NCBI GenBank assembly: GCA_016234745.1
Contig: JACRAR010000081.1
Location: 1-58,038 of the forward strand
Direction: 5' to 3'
DNA length: 58,038 bases
Origin: Betaproteobacteria bacterium
GTDB lineage: Bacteria; Pseudomonadota; Gammaproteobacteria; Burkholderiales; Rhodocyclaceae
In this document: in pieces, positions 32,364-42,162 of the stretch
Numbering within the stretch: position 1 is the first letter of the stretch
Layout of the letters: each line of letters begins with the position of its first letter
The notes under the pieces: model-generated
Databases searched by the model: none
Seen by the model: only the letters and a program-made list of their open reading frames with translations
What the model was told of the DNA's origin: nothing
Made by a program: the position numbers and the translations under genes

Positions 32364-32654
32364 ATGGATGCCGTGACGACATTGAACGCACTTTACACCG
32401 CTGCCGCCCAAGCTGGGTTGCTCACTGCAGCTAATGTGCAAGGCGACGTCATGATGGTGGACTTTCGTGCCCCGGACGACGATGTGCTGGACGGCTTGGG
32501 GGTTAGTCGGGGGTACACCATTCGCTATCCATCGAACAGGCTGGCACTGGCTGCGGGTGATGAATTGGTGATTGCCGGAGCGACCTACCGGGTGAGGGAA
32601 GTGACTCGGTTGGGTGACGGCTCGGAGTGTCGGGCAACGCTAACCCGTCTCTAG
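32364..32654 (+). CDS. Head-tail attachment protein (lambda FII-like)
   Basis: A 96-residue protein: MDAVTTLNALYTAAAQAGLL, then MMVDFRAPDDDVLDGLGVSR and YTIRYPSNRLALAAGDELVI with RVREVTRLGDGSE. Size, beta-rich end and position after the capsid gene match the phage head-tail joining family. It would form the ring below the portal complex. Confidence 0.7.
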   Translation: MDAVTTLNALYTAAAQAGLLTAANVQGDVMMVDFRAPDDDVLDGLGVSRGYTIRYPSNRLALAAGDELVIAGATYRVREVTRLGDGSECRATLTRL

Positions 32655-32662
32655 GATTGGCC

Positions 32663-33106
32663 ATGCCCAACTCGATCCGCGAACAGGTTCTGCAAGCGGT
32701 AATGGGAATTCTCATGCCCATCGCTACCGCAGAGGGAGCCCAAGTGTTCAGGTCTCCTCCCACCGGCATTACGCGCGAGCAGTCTCCTGCGCTGCTCCTG
32801 TTTCCCGAGTCGGATGGCGTCACCCATCGACCCAACGGCCTCGTCGAACGGAGTCTGGTCATCCGGCTGGTGGCACTCGCCCGCGAGACAGGCAATGAAT
32901 CCCCCGAGACAATCGCCGACCACCTCTTGGTGGCAGCCCATGCGGCGCTATTCAGTCACACCACGCTTGGCGGCCTGTGCCTGGGCATCAAGGAACTGGA
33001 ATGCGAGTGGGACATCGAGGACGCCGATGCCACGGCAGCAGCGATTCCGGCGCGCTACCAGATCACCTATCGCACCCTGGCCAACGATATTTCACAACAA
33101 GGATAA
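32663..33106 (+). CDS. Tail terminator-like protein (lambda gpU-like)
   Basis: A 147-residue protein: MPNSIREQVLQAVMGILMPI, SPALLLFPESDGVTHRPNGL, VIRLVALARETGNESPETIA, and CLGIKELECEWDIEDADATA with AIPARYQITYRTL. This alternation of strands and one long helix fits tail terminator proteins that cap the tube. Assignment is from order and style. Confidence 0.65.
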   Translation: MPNSIREQVLQAVMGILMPIATAEGAQVFRSPPTGITREQSPALLLFPESDGVTHRPNGLVERSLVIRLVALARETGNESPETIADHLLVAAHAALFSHTTLGGLCLGIKELECEWDIEDADATAAAIPARYQITYRTLANDISQQG

Positions 33107-33110
33107 CCCC

Positions 33111-33287
33111 ATGCAAGTTGAACTCCTGAAACACCACACCCATGCAAAGACGTCCCACGCACCCGGCGCGTTGATTGCTCTCGATGACGATCTGGCGAAG
33201 TGGCTGATCAATGCCGGTATCGCCCGCGTTCCGGTGCAAATGACCGTCCATAAACCCGTTCCCCGTTTTGAGGAGAAGTCCAAGTGA
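33111..33287 (+). CDS. Small tail-region protein
   Basis: A 58-residue protein: MQVELLKHHTHAKTSHAPGA, then LIALDDDLAKWLINAGIARV. Small genes of this kind often lie just before the major tail protein. The GTG start of the next gene overlaps its stop. Function unknown. Confidence 0.6.
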   Translation: MQVELLKHHTHAKTSHAPGALIALDDDLAKWLINAGIARVPVQMTVHKPVPRFEEKSK

Positions 33288-34039
33288 GTTACTACGCATC
33301 GTTTCAAGGCCGGGTCTATCTCGGTGAGCGTGCCGAGAATGGCGAACCGATCAAGGTGCGCTCCCCGGGCAATGTGGCCGACCTGATCCTGTCGCTCAAG
33401 ACCGACGTCATCGAACACTACGAGAGCCAGACCGGCCAACGCGCCGTGGATCTGCGGCTCGTCAAGCAAAAGAGCGCCACCATTGCGCTGGCTATCGAGG
33501 AATTTACGAAAGAGAACCTGGCCCTCGCCCTCTACGGCAATCACGTTACCGGCACCGGCGGCACGGTGACCGACGAACCCGTGGGCGGCACGACCCCCGT
33601 GATCGGCGATCGCTACTTCCTGGCACATCCCAAGGTCTCGACCCTGGTGGTCAAGGATTCTGCCGCCACCCCCACCACCCTGGCGCTCGGCACACAGTAC
33701 ACGGCCGATGTCGACTTCGGCGCGATCCAGTTTCTGGACGTGACCGGGCTGACCGCGCCCTACAAGGCGAGCTACAGTTTCGGCGAAGTCACCGAGATCG
33801 GCATCTTCACCCAGCCGCTGCCGGAGCGCTTCCTGCGCCTGGAAGGACTCAATACGGCGCAGAGCAACAGCAAGGTGCTGATCGAACTCTACCGCGTCGC
33901 CTTCGATCCGCTCAAGAAGTTCGACATCATTTCCAACGACCTCAACACATTCGAGCTGGAAGGCTCGCTCCTGTCGGATGCCACCAAACCCTACGATGCC
34001 GTGCTCGGTCAGTTTGGCCGCATCGTGCAAATCGGTTGA
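33284..34039 (+). CDS. Major tail tube protein
   Basis: A 251-residue beta-rich protein: MSYYASFQGRVYLGERAENG, IEHYESQTGQRAVDLRLVKQ, TKENLALALYGNHVTGTGGT and ELEGSLLSDATKPYDAVLG. The layout resembles siphoviral tail tube subunits with a central Ig-like insertion (about 105-160). It is placed between terminator and chaperone genes, as expected. Start GTG at 33284 overlaps the previous TGA. Confidence 0.75.
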   Translation: MSYYASFQGRVYLGERAENGEPIKVRSPGNVADLILSLKTDVIEHYESQTGQRAVDLRLVKQKSATIALAIEEFTKENLALALYGNHVTGTGGTVTDEPVGGTTPVIGDRYFLAHPKVSTLVVKDSAATPTTLALGTQYTADVDFGAIQFLDVTGLTAPYKASYSFGEVTEIGIFTQPLPERFLRLEGLNTAQSNSKVLIELYRVAFDPLKKFDIISNDLNTFELEGSLLSDATKPYDAVLGQFGRIVQIG

Positions 34040-34479
34040 TGGCCATGGACAACTCAACGTTCGCGGCCCTGCCGCCGGTGCCCAATACCCTCCACTTGGC
34101 CGGTGAGGCGCTGGACATCACGCCGCTCAAGATCGGTGAACTCCCGGCCTTCGCCCGCGCCGTGCAACCGCTCGTCGCCAAGCTGGGACCCGAACCCGAC
34201 TGGCTGCAGCTCATTGCCGAAGAAGGTGCCGCTGTGATCCAGGCATTGGCCATCGCCTGCAGAAAACCCGCCGACTGGGTGTCTGCCCTGGCGCTGGATG
34301 AAGCCATCACCTTGAGCGAAGCCGTGTTCGAGGCCAATGCCGATTTTTTTATCCGCCGCGTGGTGCCGGAAGTGCTGCGCGTGACCGCCGGCATGACCAC
34401 GCGGATCGGCACGCTGACCCCTGGGCCGACGTCATCCAGCGCCTCATCGGGGCCGGACATCGCTACCCCGACATCCTGA
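34039..34479 (+). CDS. Tail assembly chaperone (lambda gpG-like)
   Basis: A 146-residue protein from ATG 34039. It contains LHLAGEALDITPLKIGELPA, FARAVQPLVAKLGPEPDWLQ and AVFEANADFFIRRVVPEVLR. The last 25 residues (after about TRIGTLTPG) are Ser/Pro-rich and look out of frame relative to the downstream protein-like sequence in the -1 frame, as in lambda G/T. The chaperone coats the tape measure during tail assembly. Confidence 0.75.
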   Translation: MAMDNSTFAALPPVPNTLHLAGEALDITPLKIGELPAFARAVQPLVAKLGPEPDWLQLIAEEGAAVIQALAIACRKPADWVSALALDEAITLSEAVFEANADFFIRRVVPEVLRVTAGMTTRIGTLTPGPTSSSASSGPDIATPTS

Positions 34480-34628
34480 CTTATACGCTGGCCCAGGCCC
34501 GGGCGCTGCATGCCGCAGTCGAGCGCAGCGAGCGCGACGACCTGGCCGTGCAGTTGATCCTGCAGGTGACGGCCGGGCGCGGTGGCAACACGGAAATCAA
34601 GAACCTTCTCAAAGATCTCGGCCGATGA
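34039..34628 (+). other. Probable -1 frameshift product (gpGT-like)
   Basis: In the -1 frame an open reading continues past the gpG stop (34477-34479) to TGA 34626-34628 and encodes DPWADVIQRLIGAGHRYPDI, LTYTLAQARALHAAVERSER, and NTEIKNLLKDLGR, clearly protein-like. A seven-T slippery run at 34344-34350 is in the correct phase (T TTT TTT A) for -1 slippage, and the next gene overlaps the fused stop as ATGA. The exact slip site is not proven; the run CTGACCCCTGGG near 34403 is an alternative. Confidence 0.65.
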
Positions 34629-35278
34629 AACTCTCGCTCACCAGTTCCGGCTTGCTCGATCCTAAACGTCTCGACAGTTGGGTGCCGGAGAAGCGCCGTG
34701 CCATCAGGAAGGCCGTCGAGGCCGGCATGGTGGCATCGGGCAAGGACATCGCCGAAACTGTCAGGAGTCGCATGCAATCAGCCTTCCAGGTGAAGAAGGC
34801 CGGATTCCTCAAATCGATGCGATCCAAACTCTATGCCGGCAATCCCGAGAAATTCCCGGCGCTCTTGATCGGCTCGAAGATTTCCTGGCTGGGGATTCAT
34901 GTGCGTGGCGGCACCATTTCGGGACCACTGCTGATTCCCCTGTTGCCCGAGCATCAGCGCATCGGCCGCAAGGCCTTCAAGCGTGTCGTCGACGGGTTGC
35001 TGAAGACCGGCAATGCCTTCTTCATCCAGAAGAACGGCAAGGTGATTCTGATGGCAGAAAACATCAAGGAGAACACCGGTCAGCTGCGTCGCTTCAAGCG
35101 CGCCGAACGGCAGCGCACCGGCGCCAAAACCGTCAAGCGGGGACAGGAAATCCCGATTGCCGTGCTGGTGCCCATCGTGCGCCTGCGCGGACGCTTCGAT
35201 CTGCCGGGCGTGGTGCGCTCGCAATTATCCAAACTCTCATTAGCCATCGAACGACAACTGACTGCCCATGGCCTCTGA
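34625..35278 (+). CDS. DUF6441-like tail protein
   Basis: A 217-residue basic protein: MKLSLTSSGLLDPKRLDSWV, VEAGMVASGKDIAETVRSRM, KISWLGIHVRGGTISGPLLI, then KAFKRVVDGLLKTGNAFFIQ and REIPIAVLVP-like QEIPIAVLVPIVRLRGRF. This arrangement matches phage DUF6441 proteins found just before the tape measure. Role in tail assembly assumed from place. It overlaps both neighbours. Confidence 0.7.
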   Translation: MKLSLTSSGLLDPKRLDSWVPEKRRAIRKAVEAGMVASGKDIAETVRSRMQSAFQVKKAGFLKSMRSKLYAGNPEKFPALLIGSKISWLGIHVRGGTISGPLLIPLLPEHQRIGRKAFKRVVDGLLKTGNAFFIQKNGKVILMAENIKENTGQLRRFKRAERQRTGAKTVKRGQEIPIAVLVPIVRLRGRFDLPGVVRSQLSKLSLAIERQLTAHGL

Positions 35279-38216
35279 TCGTGCCCAGATCCTGATCACG
35301 GCGATTGACCAGACCCGGCAGGCGTTCGCCTCAGCCAAGTCGAACCTGGAGGGTTTGTCGAGTGCCGCCAGCAAGGTCAATAGTCTGCTCACCGGGCTCG
35401 GTGCCGCCTTGTCGGTGGCCGGCCTGGTGGCAGCCGGCAAACACGCTCTGGAAACGGCGGACAGCCTGGCCAAACTCTCGCAAAAGACCGGCATGTCGGT
35501 CGAGTCCTTGTCGCTGTTGCGGCCGATTGCCGAGCAGTCGGGCGTCTCGCTCGAGGGACTGGCCAAGGGCATCAAAAAACTCTCCAGCGCCATGGTCGAG
35601 GCGGCGGGTGGTTCCAAGGAGCAGGCCGACACTTTCCTGCGCCTGGGCGTCTCGGTCAAGGATACGGCCGGGCAATTGCGCCCCACGGAAGAGGTGCTGC
35701 TCGATCTCGCCAGTGCCTTTGCCGCCATGCCCGACGGCGCAGAGAAGTCCGCGCTGGCCGTCAAACTCTTCGGCAAGAGCGGCGTCGATCTGATCCCGTT
35801 CCTGAACCAGGGTCGCACCGGCATCGAGGAACTCAAGACCAAGTTCAAGGAACTCGGCCTCGAGGTGAGTGAAAAGACCGCGCGCGCCGCCGAGAAATTC
35901 AACGACACGCTCAATACCGTCAAGCAAGCCTTGCAAGGCATTGCCATGAAAGTGGCAGAAGCGGCACTGCCGGCCCTGCAGCACCTGGCCGATGCGCTGG
36001 TGTCCTTGGCCAGCCATGGCGATGCGATCATGAATGTGGTGCGCGTGCTGGGAGAAGTGCTGGTGGCCTTCCTGGCCGTCAAGGGCGTGGCGGCGGTGGC
36101 CAAGCTGCTGGAAGCCGTCAGTCTCTTGAAACTCGCCTTCACGCGCTTTCTGCCGATCATGGCCGCCGTCGCCCTGTGGGAGATGGGACGCGGAATCGTC
36201 AATTGGGTGCAGGAGATTCGCGCGTCGAACCGCGCCCTGAACGAACTCAACCGACAACGCGATCAAGTCCTGGGACTGTCCCGTGCCATGGCGGAACTGG
36301 CCGGTACTGGCACGGTCAGCGTCAAGACTCAGATGGAACTCGCGGCCCAAGCGGCGGAGCGCCTGAAGGCCGGACTGCCCGGCACCAGCGAAGCGCTGCG
36401 CACCATCCAGGGGGCAGCCAGTGACGCTGGTGAAGCCATCCGGCACGCGCTGGATGCGGAAATCAAGAAGGCGACCGAGACCGTCAAGCAGCTCTCGACA
36501 AGCTACAAACAGGTGGCCGGGGATATCAAGGCCATCTGGGATGCGCGGGTGGCCGACATCGAGGCCAACTATAAGCGCCAGGAAGCCGCTGCACAGAACT
36601 CGACACGCTCGGAATATTCCAGGATCCGTGACGCCACCCAGATCCTGCTGACGTCCGAACAAGAAAAACTCGCCGCCGTCCGGGCTAGCGCCCAGCAAAT
36701 GGAAGAAGCCTGGCGGGCGACCTACGCCCAGGCCGTGGCGCTGGCACGCGCCGCCGGCCAGGATGCCAAGGCCGTCGAGCGCGAGGCGATCGAAGCGCGC
36801 ATCAGCATCTACGCCCAACTCGAATCGGCCTATCGCGGCACCATCGACCGGCTGATCGCGGAAGAGCAGCGTCATCTGGCCGCCGCCAAGGCCGCCGATG
36901 AAGCGCGGCTCAATCTGCGGCTGGCGACCGAAGATCGCATTCGCGAGCTTGCCCGCAAGGGCATGGATGAGCTGTCGGCCTACCAGGACCGGCAGCGCCA
37001 GGTCGACGAGAAACAATCCCAGGCACGCGCGGCATTGGCCACGGGCAATTTCGAGCAGGCCAGGAAACTCGCCGAAGACAGCATTGCGCTGGCGGAACGT
37101 TCGGCATCCGCCGTGACGCGCCAGGTCGAGCAGAACGGCAAGACCGTGACGCAGACCGTGGTCTCGGAAGCCTCGGCGGCGGCGAACGCGATCGGTCAGA
37201 TCCGGGAATCGGCCGGCATTGCCGATGCGGCGCTGCAGGGCTTGAGCAGTGCCCACAAGCAGGCCGCTGCCGCTGCAGGCGCGGGTGCGGACGAGGCCAA
37301 GCGCGCCTTGACCGAAGTGTCGGTTGAACTGGATAAGCTGCGCCAGCGCATGCTGTCGCAAGACACCCTGAAACTCAACGTCGACATCGAAGCCGCGAAG
37401 GCTGGCATCGACAAGATCTCAGCGCTAACCGAATCACTGCAACTCGTCGCCAGGATCCAGGCCGATACCAAAGCGGCCCAGGACAGTCTCGACAAGCTCA
37501 AGTCGGATACGGGCAATCTCGAACTGACGGCGCAGGTCAACGCCGACACCAGCCGAGTGATCGCCGACATCGACCGCCTCAAGACGAGTCTGTCAAATGC
37601 CGGCATCCCGATCCCGGCCATGGTGTCCTTCGATCAACCCCGACGCGAGTTGCAGTCCTTTGCCACCGATGCGCAACTGGCGCTGAGCAAACCGACCAGT
37701 GCCACGCATACGCCGGAACCCAACCTGGCCTTCTATCGGCAGGCCCTGGCGGAACTCCTGCGGCCGACCTCCAGCACCCACACGATCTATGTGCAGCAGG
37801 TGCATACCAATGCCCAGGGCGGCCTGATCCAGAAACTCGCCGCCGGCGGGCGTGCCCTCATTTCGGGTTTCAAGCCCATGGCAGGCCGCATCTTCGGCCC
37901 GGGCACCGAGACCTCGGATTCGGTGCCGGCCCTCTTGTCGCATGGCGAGTTCGTAATGCGCGCCGCCAGTGTGAGGAAGTTCGGCGAAGGGTTCTTTGCG
38001 GCGTTGAATGCCGGATTCCTGCCTGCCATGCCCAGGTTGGCCCTGGGCGGCATGGTTTCAAACTTCGCCATGACGGCAGGATCGCCTGCCGCTCCTGCCC
38101 GCGACATCGTCGATCTGCGCTTTCATGTGGGAAGCAAATCGCACACGCTGCAATCCTCGCGGGATACCGCGATGGCCTTGGCCTCCGCCCTGCGCGAACT
38201 GTCGAGGGCAGCATGA
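35268..38216 (+). CDS. Tail tape measure protein
   Basis: A 982-residue protein. The N-terminal part (LEGLSSAASKVNSLLTGLGA, ALSVAGLVAAGKHALETADS) and KLFGKSGVDLIPFLNQG are typical; hydrophobic segments lie at about 230-300. Long coiled coils run from about 315 to 800. The end has the tape-measure C-terminal motif GGLIQKLAAGGRALISGFKP, followed by GTETSDSVPALLSHGEFVMR. It sets tail length and ejects with DNA. It is the longest gene here, so by the usual relation the tail would be of medium length. Confidence 0.93.
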   Translation: MASDRAQILITAIDQTRQAFASAKSNLEGLSSAASKVNSLLTGLGAALSVAGLVAAGKHALETADSLAKLSQKTGMSVESLSLLRPIAEQSGVSLEGLAKGIKKLSSAMVEAAGGSKEQADTFLRLGVSVKDTAGQLRPTEEVLLDLASAFAAMPDGAEKSALAVKLFGKSGVDLIPFLNQGRTGIEELKTKFKELGLEVSEKTARAAEKFNDTLNTVKQALQGIAMKVAEAALPALQHLADALVSLASHGDAIMNVVRVLGEVLVAFLAVKGVAAVAKLLEAVSLLKLAFTRFLPIMAAVALWEMGRGIVNWVQEIRASNRALNELNRQRDQVLGLSRAMAELAGTGTVSVKTQMELAAQAAERLKAGLPGTSEALRTIQGAASDAGEAIRHALDAEIKKATETVKQLSTSYKQVAGDIKAIWDARVADIEANYKRQEAAAQNSTRSEYSRIRDATQILLTSEQEKLAAVRASAQQMEEAWRATYAQAVALARAAGQDAKAVEREAIEARISIYAQLESAYRGTIDRLIAEEQRHLAAAKAADEARLNLRLATEDRIRELARKGMDELSAYQDRQRQVDEKQSQARAALATGNFEQARKLAEDSIALAERSASAVTRQVEQNGKTVTQTVVSEASAAANAIGQIRESAGIADAALQGLSSAHKQAAAAAGAGADEAKRALTEVSVELDKLRQRMLSQDTLKLNVDIEAAKAGIDKISALTESLQLVARIQADTKAAQDSLDKLKSDTGNLELTAQVNADTSRVIADIDRLKTSLSNAGIPIPAMVSFDQPRRELQSFATDAQLALSKPTSATHTPEPNLAFYRQALAELLRPTSSTHTIYVQQVHTNAQGGLIQKLAAGGRALISGFKPMAGRIFGPGTETSDSVPALLSHGEFVMRAASVRKFGEGFFAALNAGFLPAMPRLALGGMVSNFAMTAGSPAAPARDIVDLRFHVGSKSHTLQSSRDTAMALASALRELSRAA

Positions 38217-40762
38217 GCGAAGCGCAATCGGTCGCGGTGCGCTTCTACACCTGTGAAGCGCCGACGCTCAACGACATGATTGCCGCAGGTCTTGTCAGCC
38301 CTTGCGACAAGCAGCTGCTCGACTGGCTCGATTCGCTCACAGCGTTCACCGAATCCTGGCGACCGCAGGTCGTGCAGCGCACACAGCTGGCGCAAAGCGT
38401 GCTCGAAGCACGTGCAGCCGCTGTTGCGCAATGCGAAGCCAGTCGGTTTGCCACTCCGGCCGAACCGAAATCCGGCGTGTCTGTTGTTGTCGCCTCACGG
38501 CTGATGATTCACCCGGGTGGATCATCCACGCGGCAGGGAGAGCCCACGATGCGCGCGGTGATCCCAATTCCGTTTGGCAAGAACGCTTCGACCGGCAGCA
38601 ACACCTCCGGCGGCACTGGCACAGCATCCGGCGGCCAGCCAAGCACGGGCGGCGCAGCAAACGGAACACCGGAAACCACCTGCCCACCGGTGCCGTACTA
38701 CATCCTGAACCGGGCGTCGGTCGGGTGCAATGCCTATCCGGAGAACACCCGGTTTCAAACGACGGAAGCTGCGCCCACGCATCACGGTACCGACGAGTTT
38801 GCCGGCGCCTTCGTGTTCGACGCGGCTGCTCAGCCACTACCCTGGGCCTCAGTTATCTATACCGCCTTTACCGGAGGAAGTTGGCGGATCCAGAGCACGC
38901 AGATCTTCAATCACTATGTCATCTGGACCTCGATCCAAAATCCGCCCCCCACGCCCGCCCTGGCCGAACGTGGGGAAGCCTTTGACGTCACCCGGATGAG
39001 TCTCGAACTGCCTGGCTTTCCGCTGCCAAGTGCTCTTGGCCCGCGCTGGCAGGTGGTCCATCGCTACACCCACCAGGAGAGTGGCCGGTATTTCTGGTTC
39101 ACCGATTGGATCACGCCGGCTACCAACACCACTGCCTCATGGCTCATCACGCCCAATGCCGGTCGGGGGTATGACGGCAGTTTCAACTGGCACAGCTTCG
39201 CCGCACCCGATGACGGCTTGTTCTTCGATCCGGAGGGCACCTGGGTGCATGAATCCGGCGTGATCGGCTTTGCGATGAATCTCACCCAGGTCGACGTGCG
39301 CTACGAGGGGGTCTTGTGCGAACGCGCTAGCACGACGATTACCGAGCCCCAGTTCCTCAACCTCTACACGGCACCGTTTCTGTCGGATCTGGCAGTGTTT
39401 CGCGAGACGGTGGCGGTCAAGACCATTAAGCAGTTCAAGGCGGCGTTTCGCCTGGAAGGCATTCAGGCCGTCTTCGGCGTGGGCATCCTGGTGCGTGTCC
39501 GGGTCATCAACGATTTCGACTTCGATGCCTGCATTGCGGCGCTCATTCCATTGGGCAGCCTGGGACTGACCGGAACCTACCGGCGCACGGATGCCATCGT
39601 GATCCGCAATCTGTCGCGCAAAACCGAGAGCGGTTTGGTCGAGTTCCTGTTGCCTTTGAATACTCTCGATGGTGGCCGGCATGACTTCACTATGGCTGAC
39701 TTCACTCAAGGCGTGGCGGCCAGCAAGAATCTGGTTGGTGTGGCCTTGACCAAGAACGTCTACGCCGATGGCGTCTACTTCGATACCTACCTTACCGCAT
39801 TCTTGCCGGCCACCAGCGATGGCCAACAGGCCGAGTGCTGGGGCTTTTACGATTCAAGCGGGCAGCGCATCTGGCATCAACCCTCTGGTTCGTCGTCGAT
39901 CCCCGGCACGCAGCCAATCTTCGAATTCGATGCGGATCCCGGCAGCACCCTGGGCAGTGACTACAACACCGGCCTCACCGTCACCATCCGCATCCGCGGT
40001 CAAAGAAAAATCGCCACACCCGGCGTGACCCGCAGCCAGTTTCCTACCGGCAACGTCGAGTGCCTGTCACCCACCACCATTACACCGCGCTGGATGGGTG
40101 ACGAGTCGCCCCTGACCATGGCGGTCACGTCGACGGCTAACGGCGTCAGAACCATTGTCGCCCAGCAGACCTGGGTGGGCTGGGCCTATCAGGATTGGGT
40201 CACTGGCCAGCCGACGCAAACTTCAGATGCGTTCTGGTATGCCGATTGTGTGACGGCGGGGGTTTATGCCGTCTATGAATGGCGTTTCAAGGCCGGTGTG
40301 GTGACGATGCCCTACACCGTGGTCTGGGATCCCTGGTCGATGGCCAGACCCATCACGCTGGATGGCAACCAGCAGTACGAGGCCGCACGCTGGACCTGGG
40401 AGAACTTTGAAGTCACCAAATCCGCGACGATGAGCCGCAGCACCTTCATCAGTCGCTATGGCGCGCGCATCCAGGTTGCCTCGAGCGCGGCGGATGGGCA
40501 TGACTGGAATACACGCTGTGCGCAATGGTCGAGCAGCACCGATGTCGAGCAAACCTTGATTGCGCCCTTGTTGAGCGCCTATAGCGATACTTCGCTGTAC
40601 CGCTCCATCACTCATGAAGTAGTCAAGCACCCGACGCTGGCTGTAGCCAGAACAGTTCTGTCGGAAGACGACTATCCCGATGGGCTGCCTGCTTACTACG
40701 ACGGCCAGATGCACTTCCTGGCGCAAAGCGGGACGCAGGTCGTCAATGTGGTGTGGACATGA
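38213..40762 (+). CDS. Large tail protein of unknown type
   Basis: An 849-residue protein. A helical N-terminal part (YTCEAPTLNDMIAAGLVSPC; SWRPQVVQRTQLAQSVLEAR) leads to a Ser/Gly/Thr-rich linker at about 125-145 (GSNTSGGTGTASGGQPSTGG). A long beta-rich, tryptophan-rich part follows. No catalytic motif was recognised. Directly after the tape measure, it should be a tail-tip or host-contact component. It overlaps both neighbours by four bases. Confidence 0.65.
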   Translation: MSEAQSVAVRFYTCEAPTLNDMIAAGLVSPCDKQLLDWLDSLTAFTESWRPQVVQRTQLAQSVLEARAAAVAQCEASRFATPAEPKSGVSVVVASRLMIHPGGSSTRQGEPTMRAVIPIPFGKNASTGSNTSGGTGTASGGQPSTGGAANGTPETTCPPVPYYILNRASVGCNAYPENTRFQTTEAAPTHHGTDEFAGAFVFDAAAQPLPWASVIYTAFTGGSWRIQSTQIFNHYVIWTSIQNPPPTPALAERGEAFDVTRMSLELPGFPLPSALGPRWQVVHRYTHQESGRYFWFTDWITPATNTTASWLITPNAGRGYDGSFNWHSFAAPDDGLFFDPEGTWVHESGVIGFAMNLTQVDVRYEGVLCERASTTITEPQFLNLYTAPFLSDLAVFRETVAVKTIKQFKAAFRLEGIQAVFGVGILVRVRVINDFDFDACIAALIPLGSLGLTGTYRRTDAIVIRNLSRKTESGLVEFLLPLNTLDGGRHDFTMADFTQGVAASKNLVGVALTKNVYADGVYFDTYLTAFLPATSDGQQAECWGFYDSSGQRIWHQPSGSSSIPGTQPIFEFDADPGSTLGSDYNTGLTVTIRIRGQRKIATPGVTRSQFPTGNVECLSPTTITPRWMGDESPLTMAVTSTANGVRTIVAQQTWVGWAYQDWVTGQPTQTSDAFWYADCVTAGVYAVYEWRFKAGVVTMPYTVVWDPWSMARPITLDGNQQYEAARWTWENFEVTKSATMSRSTFISRYGARIQVASSAADGHDWNTRCAQWSSSTDVEQTLIAPLLSAYSDTSLYRSITHEVVKHPTLAVARTVLSEDDYPDGLPAYYDGQMHFLAQSGTQVVNVVWT

Positions 40763-41139
40763 TTGTGCTCGATAGCTTGAGTCTGCCCAGCGGTCTGATG
40801 TGGACCGATCAATATGCCAGCCAGGCGGTGGTGCAGACGGTCAAACGCACGCTGGCCGGCTCTCTCGTGGTGTTTCATGCTGGCCATCCCGCAGGGCGAG
40901 AAATCACGCTGGAGTCGCCCCAGGACAGCGGGTGGCTCACGCGTGCTCAGGTCGAGGCATTGGCGTTACTGGCGGCCAGTCCCGGCGCGAGCTATGTCCT
41001 GCAAATCCATGACGAAACCTATCAGGTCATGTTTCGCCATCACGAACCACCCGCTCTCGATGCACGCCCCTTGTGGCCCTATGACCAACCCCGAGCTTCC
41101 GACTTCTTCCTCGTCACACTGAAGCTCATCAGTTTATAG
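40759..41139 (+). CDS. Small tail-tip protein
   Basis: A 126-residue protein: MIVLDSLSLPSGLMWTDQYA, VVFHAGHPAGREITLESPQD, YVLQIHDETYQVMFRHHEPP and the end SDFFLVTLKLISL. Beta-rich, similar in place to lambda gpM-type minor tail proteins. Its ATG overlaps the upstream stop. Function inferred only from position. Confidence 0.6.
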   Translation: MIVLDSLSLPSGLMWTDQYASQAVVQTVKRTLAGSLVVFHAGHPAGREITLESPQDSGWLTRAQVEALALLAASPGASYVLQIHDETYQVMFRHHEPPALDARPLWPYDQPRASDFFLVTLKLISL

Positions 41140-41154
41140 AAAGGAAATCACGCA

Positions 41155-42162
41155 ATGCCCATCCATGAAAGCGACATCGTCTGGCGTCCGGCCAGCCTGG
41201 TGTCCGACACACTGGCCACGCAAAACGGCGGTCGTATGGCCTATGCCACGATTGTCTCCGGGGTCAAGAACAACCTCTTCGGCGACGTCTCCCAGGCGGA
41301 GCGTGCCGCCGGATCGGTGCGACGGCGCAAGGCCTTCATCCACATCAACAGCAGCCAGGATATTGCCCTGATGAGTGCCCGGCTGTTTCTCGATGCGCTG
41401 ACCCCGGCGGCGGACTACGTGACCTTCTCTGTCGGCACCCCTACCGATACCGAAGACCAGATCGCCGGGCGCGACTACGGTATCGGCACGCTATATGCCC
41501 CCGCAGCGGCGGGTGATAGCCAAATTCAGGTGGTGTGCGAACACAACGGTGACTACGCCACCCTTCAGCCCTTCCAGGCAGACGACACGTTGCGGGTGGC
41601 CGACCGTGCCGTGACGGGAGGTAGCGGCAATGAGGAGTTTGTCGCCATCCTGGCGGTCACCTATGGTCCTGATTACGCCACCATCGAGTTTGAACCGGCC
41701 CTGGCGTTTGCCTATGGCACGGCCAACACCCTGGTTTCAAGCGTGTGCGAGATTGCCGAGGTCGCCGGTGGCCTCTCGAATATCGCCATCACCAGCGCAG
41801 CGGGAACACTCACAACCACTGGCGGCAATCTCACTGCACACAATCGTGGGGCGATCGCCGAACAATGGACGATCACGTTCACCAGTCCGACGGCATTTAC
41901 CGTGGCCGGGGTGGTGACCGGGGCATTGGCAACAGCGGGATCACGTTCTGCCGATTACTCGCCGCTCAACCCGGCCACCGGTACCGCTTATTTCACGCTC
42001 AAGTCCGCGGCCTTCGGGGGAACCTGGGCGGCAGACGACACAGTGTCATTTGAGACGGCACCGGCGGCCATCCCGGTCTGGTATCGACGGCGTGTGCCGG
42101 CGGGATCGGGTAACTTTGCCAACGACTTCTGCTCGCTGGCAATCGTCGGAGAAAGCGCGTGA
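41155..42162 (+). CDS. Tail-tip structural protein, unknown type
   Basis: A 335-residue beta-rich protein: HESDIVWRPASLVSDTLATQ, NNLFGDVSQAERAAGSVRRR, KAFIHINSSQDIALMSARLF, and repeats of Thr/Ala-rich strands (TITFTSPTAFTVAGVVTGAL). It resembles an array of Ig-like or fibronectin-like domains. No enzymatic motif. A good ribosome site GAAAGGAA precedes the start. Overlaps the next gene by ATGA-type coupling. Confidence 0.6.
   Translation: MPIHESDIVWRPASLVSDTLATQNGGRMAYATIVSGVKNNLFGDVSQAERAAGSVRRRKAFIHINSSQDIALMSARLFLDALTPAADYVTFSVGTPTDTEDQIAGRDYGIGTLYAPAAAGDSQIQVVCEHNGDYATLQPFQADDTLRVADRAVTGGSGNEEFVAILAVTYGPDYATIEFEPALAFAYGTANTLVSSVCEIAEVAGGLSNIAITSAAGTLTTTGGNLTAHNRGAIAEQWTITFTSPTAFTVAGVVTGALATAGSRSADYSPLNPATGTAYFTLKSAAFGGTWAADDTVSFETAPAAIPVWYRRRVPAGSGNFANDFCSLAIVGESA

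Noticed and set aside
35331-37361. A 676-codon open frame antisense to the tape measure gene
   Set aside because: Long antisense frames are common in G+C-rich genes; this one has composition of a shadow (arginine, glycine, leucine), no ribosome site and no protein-like domains.
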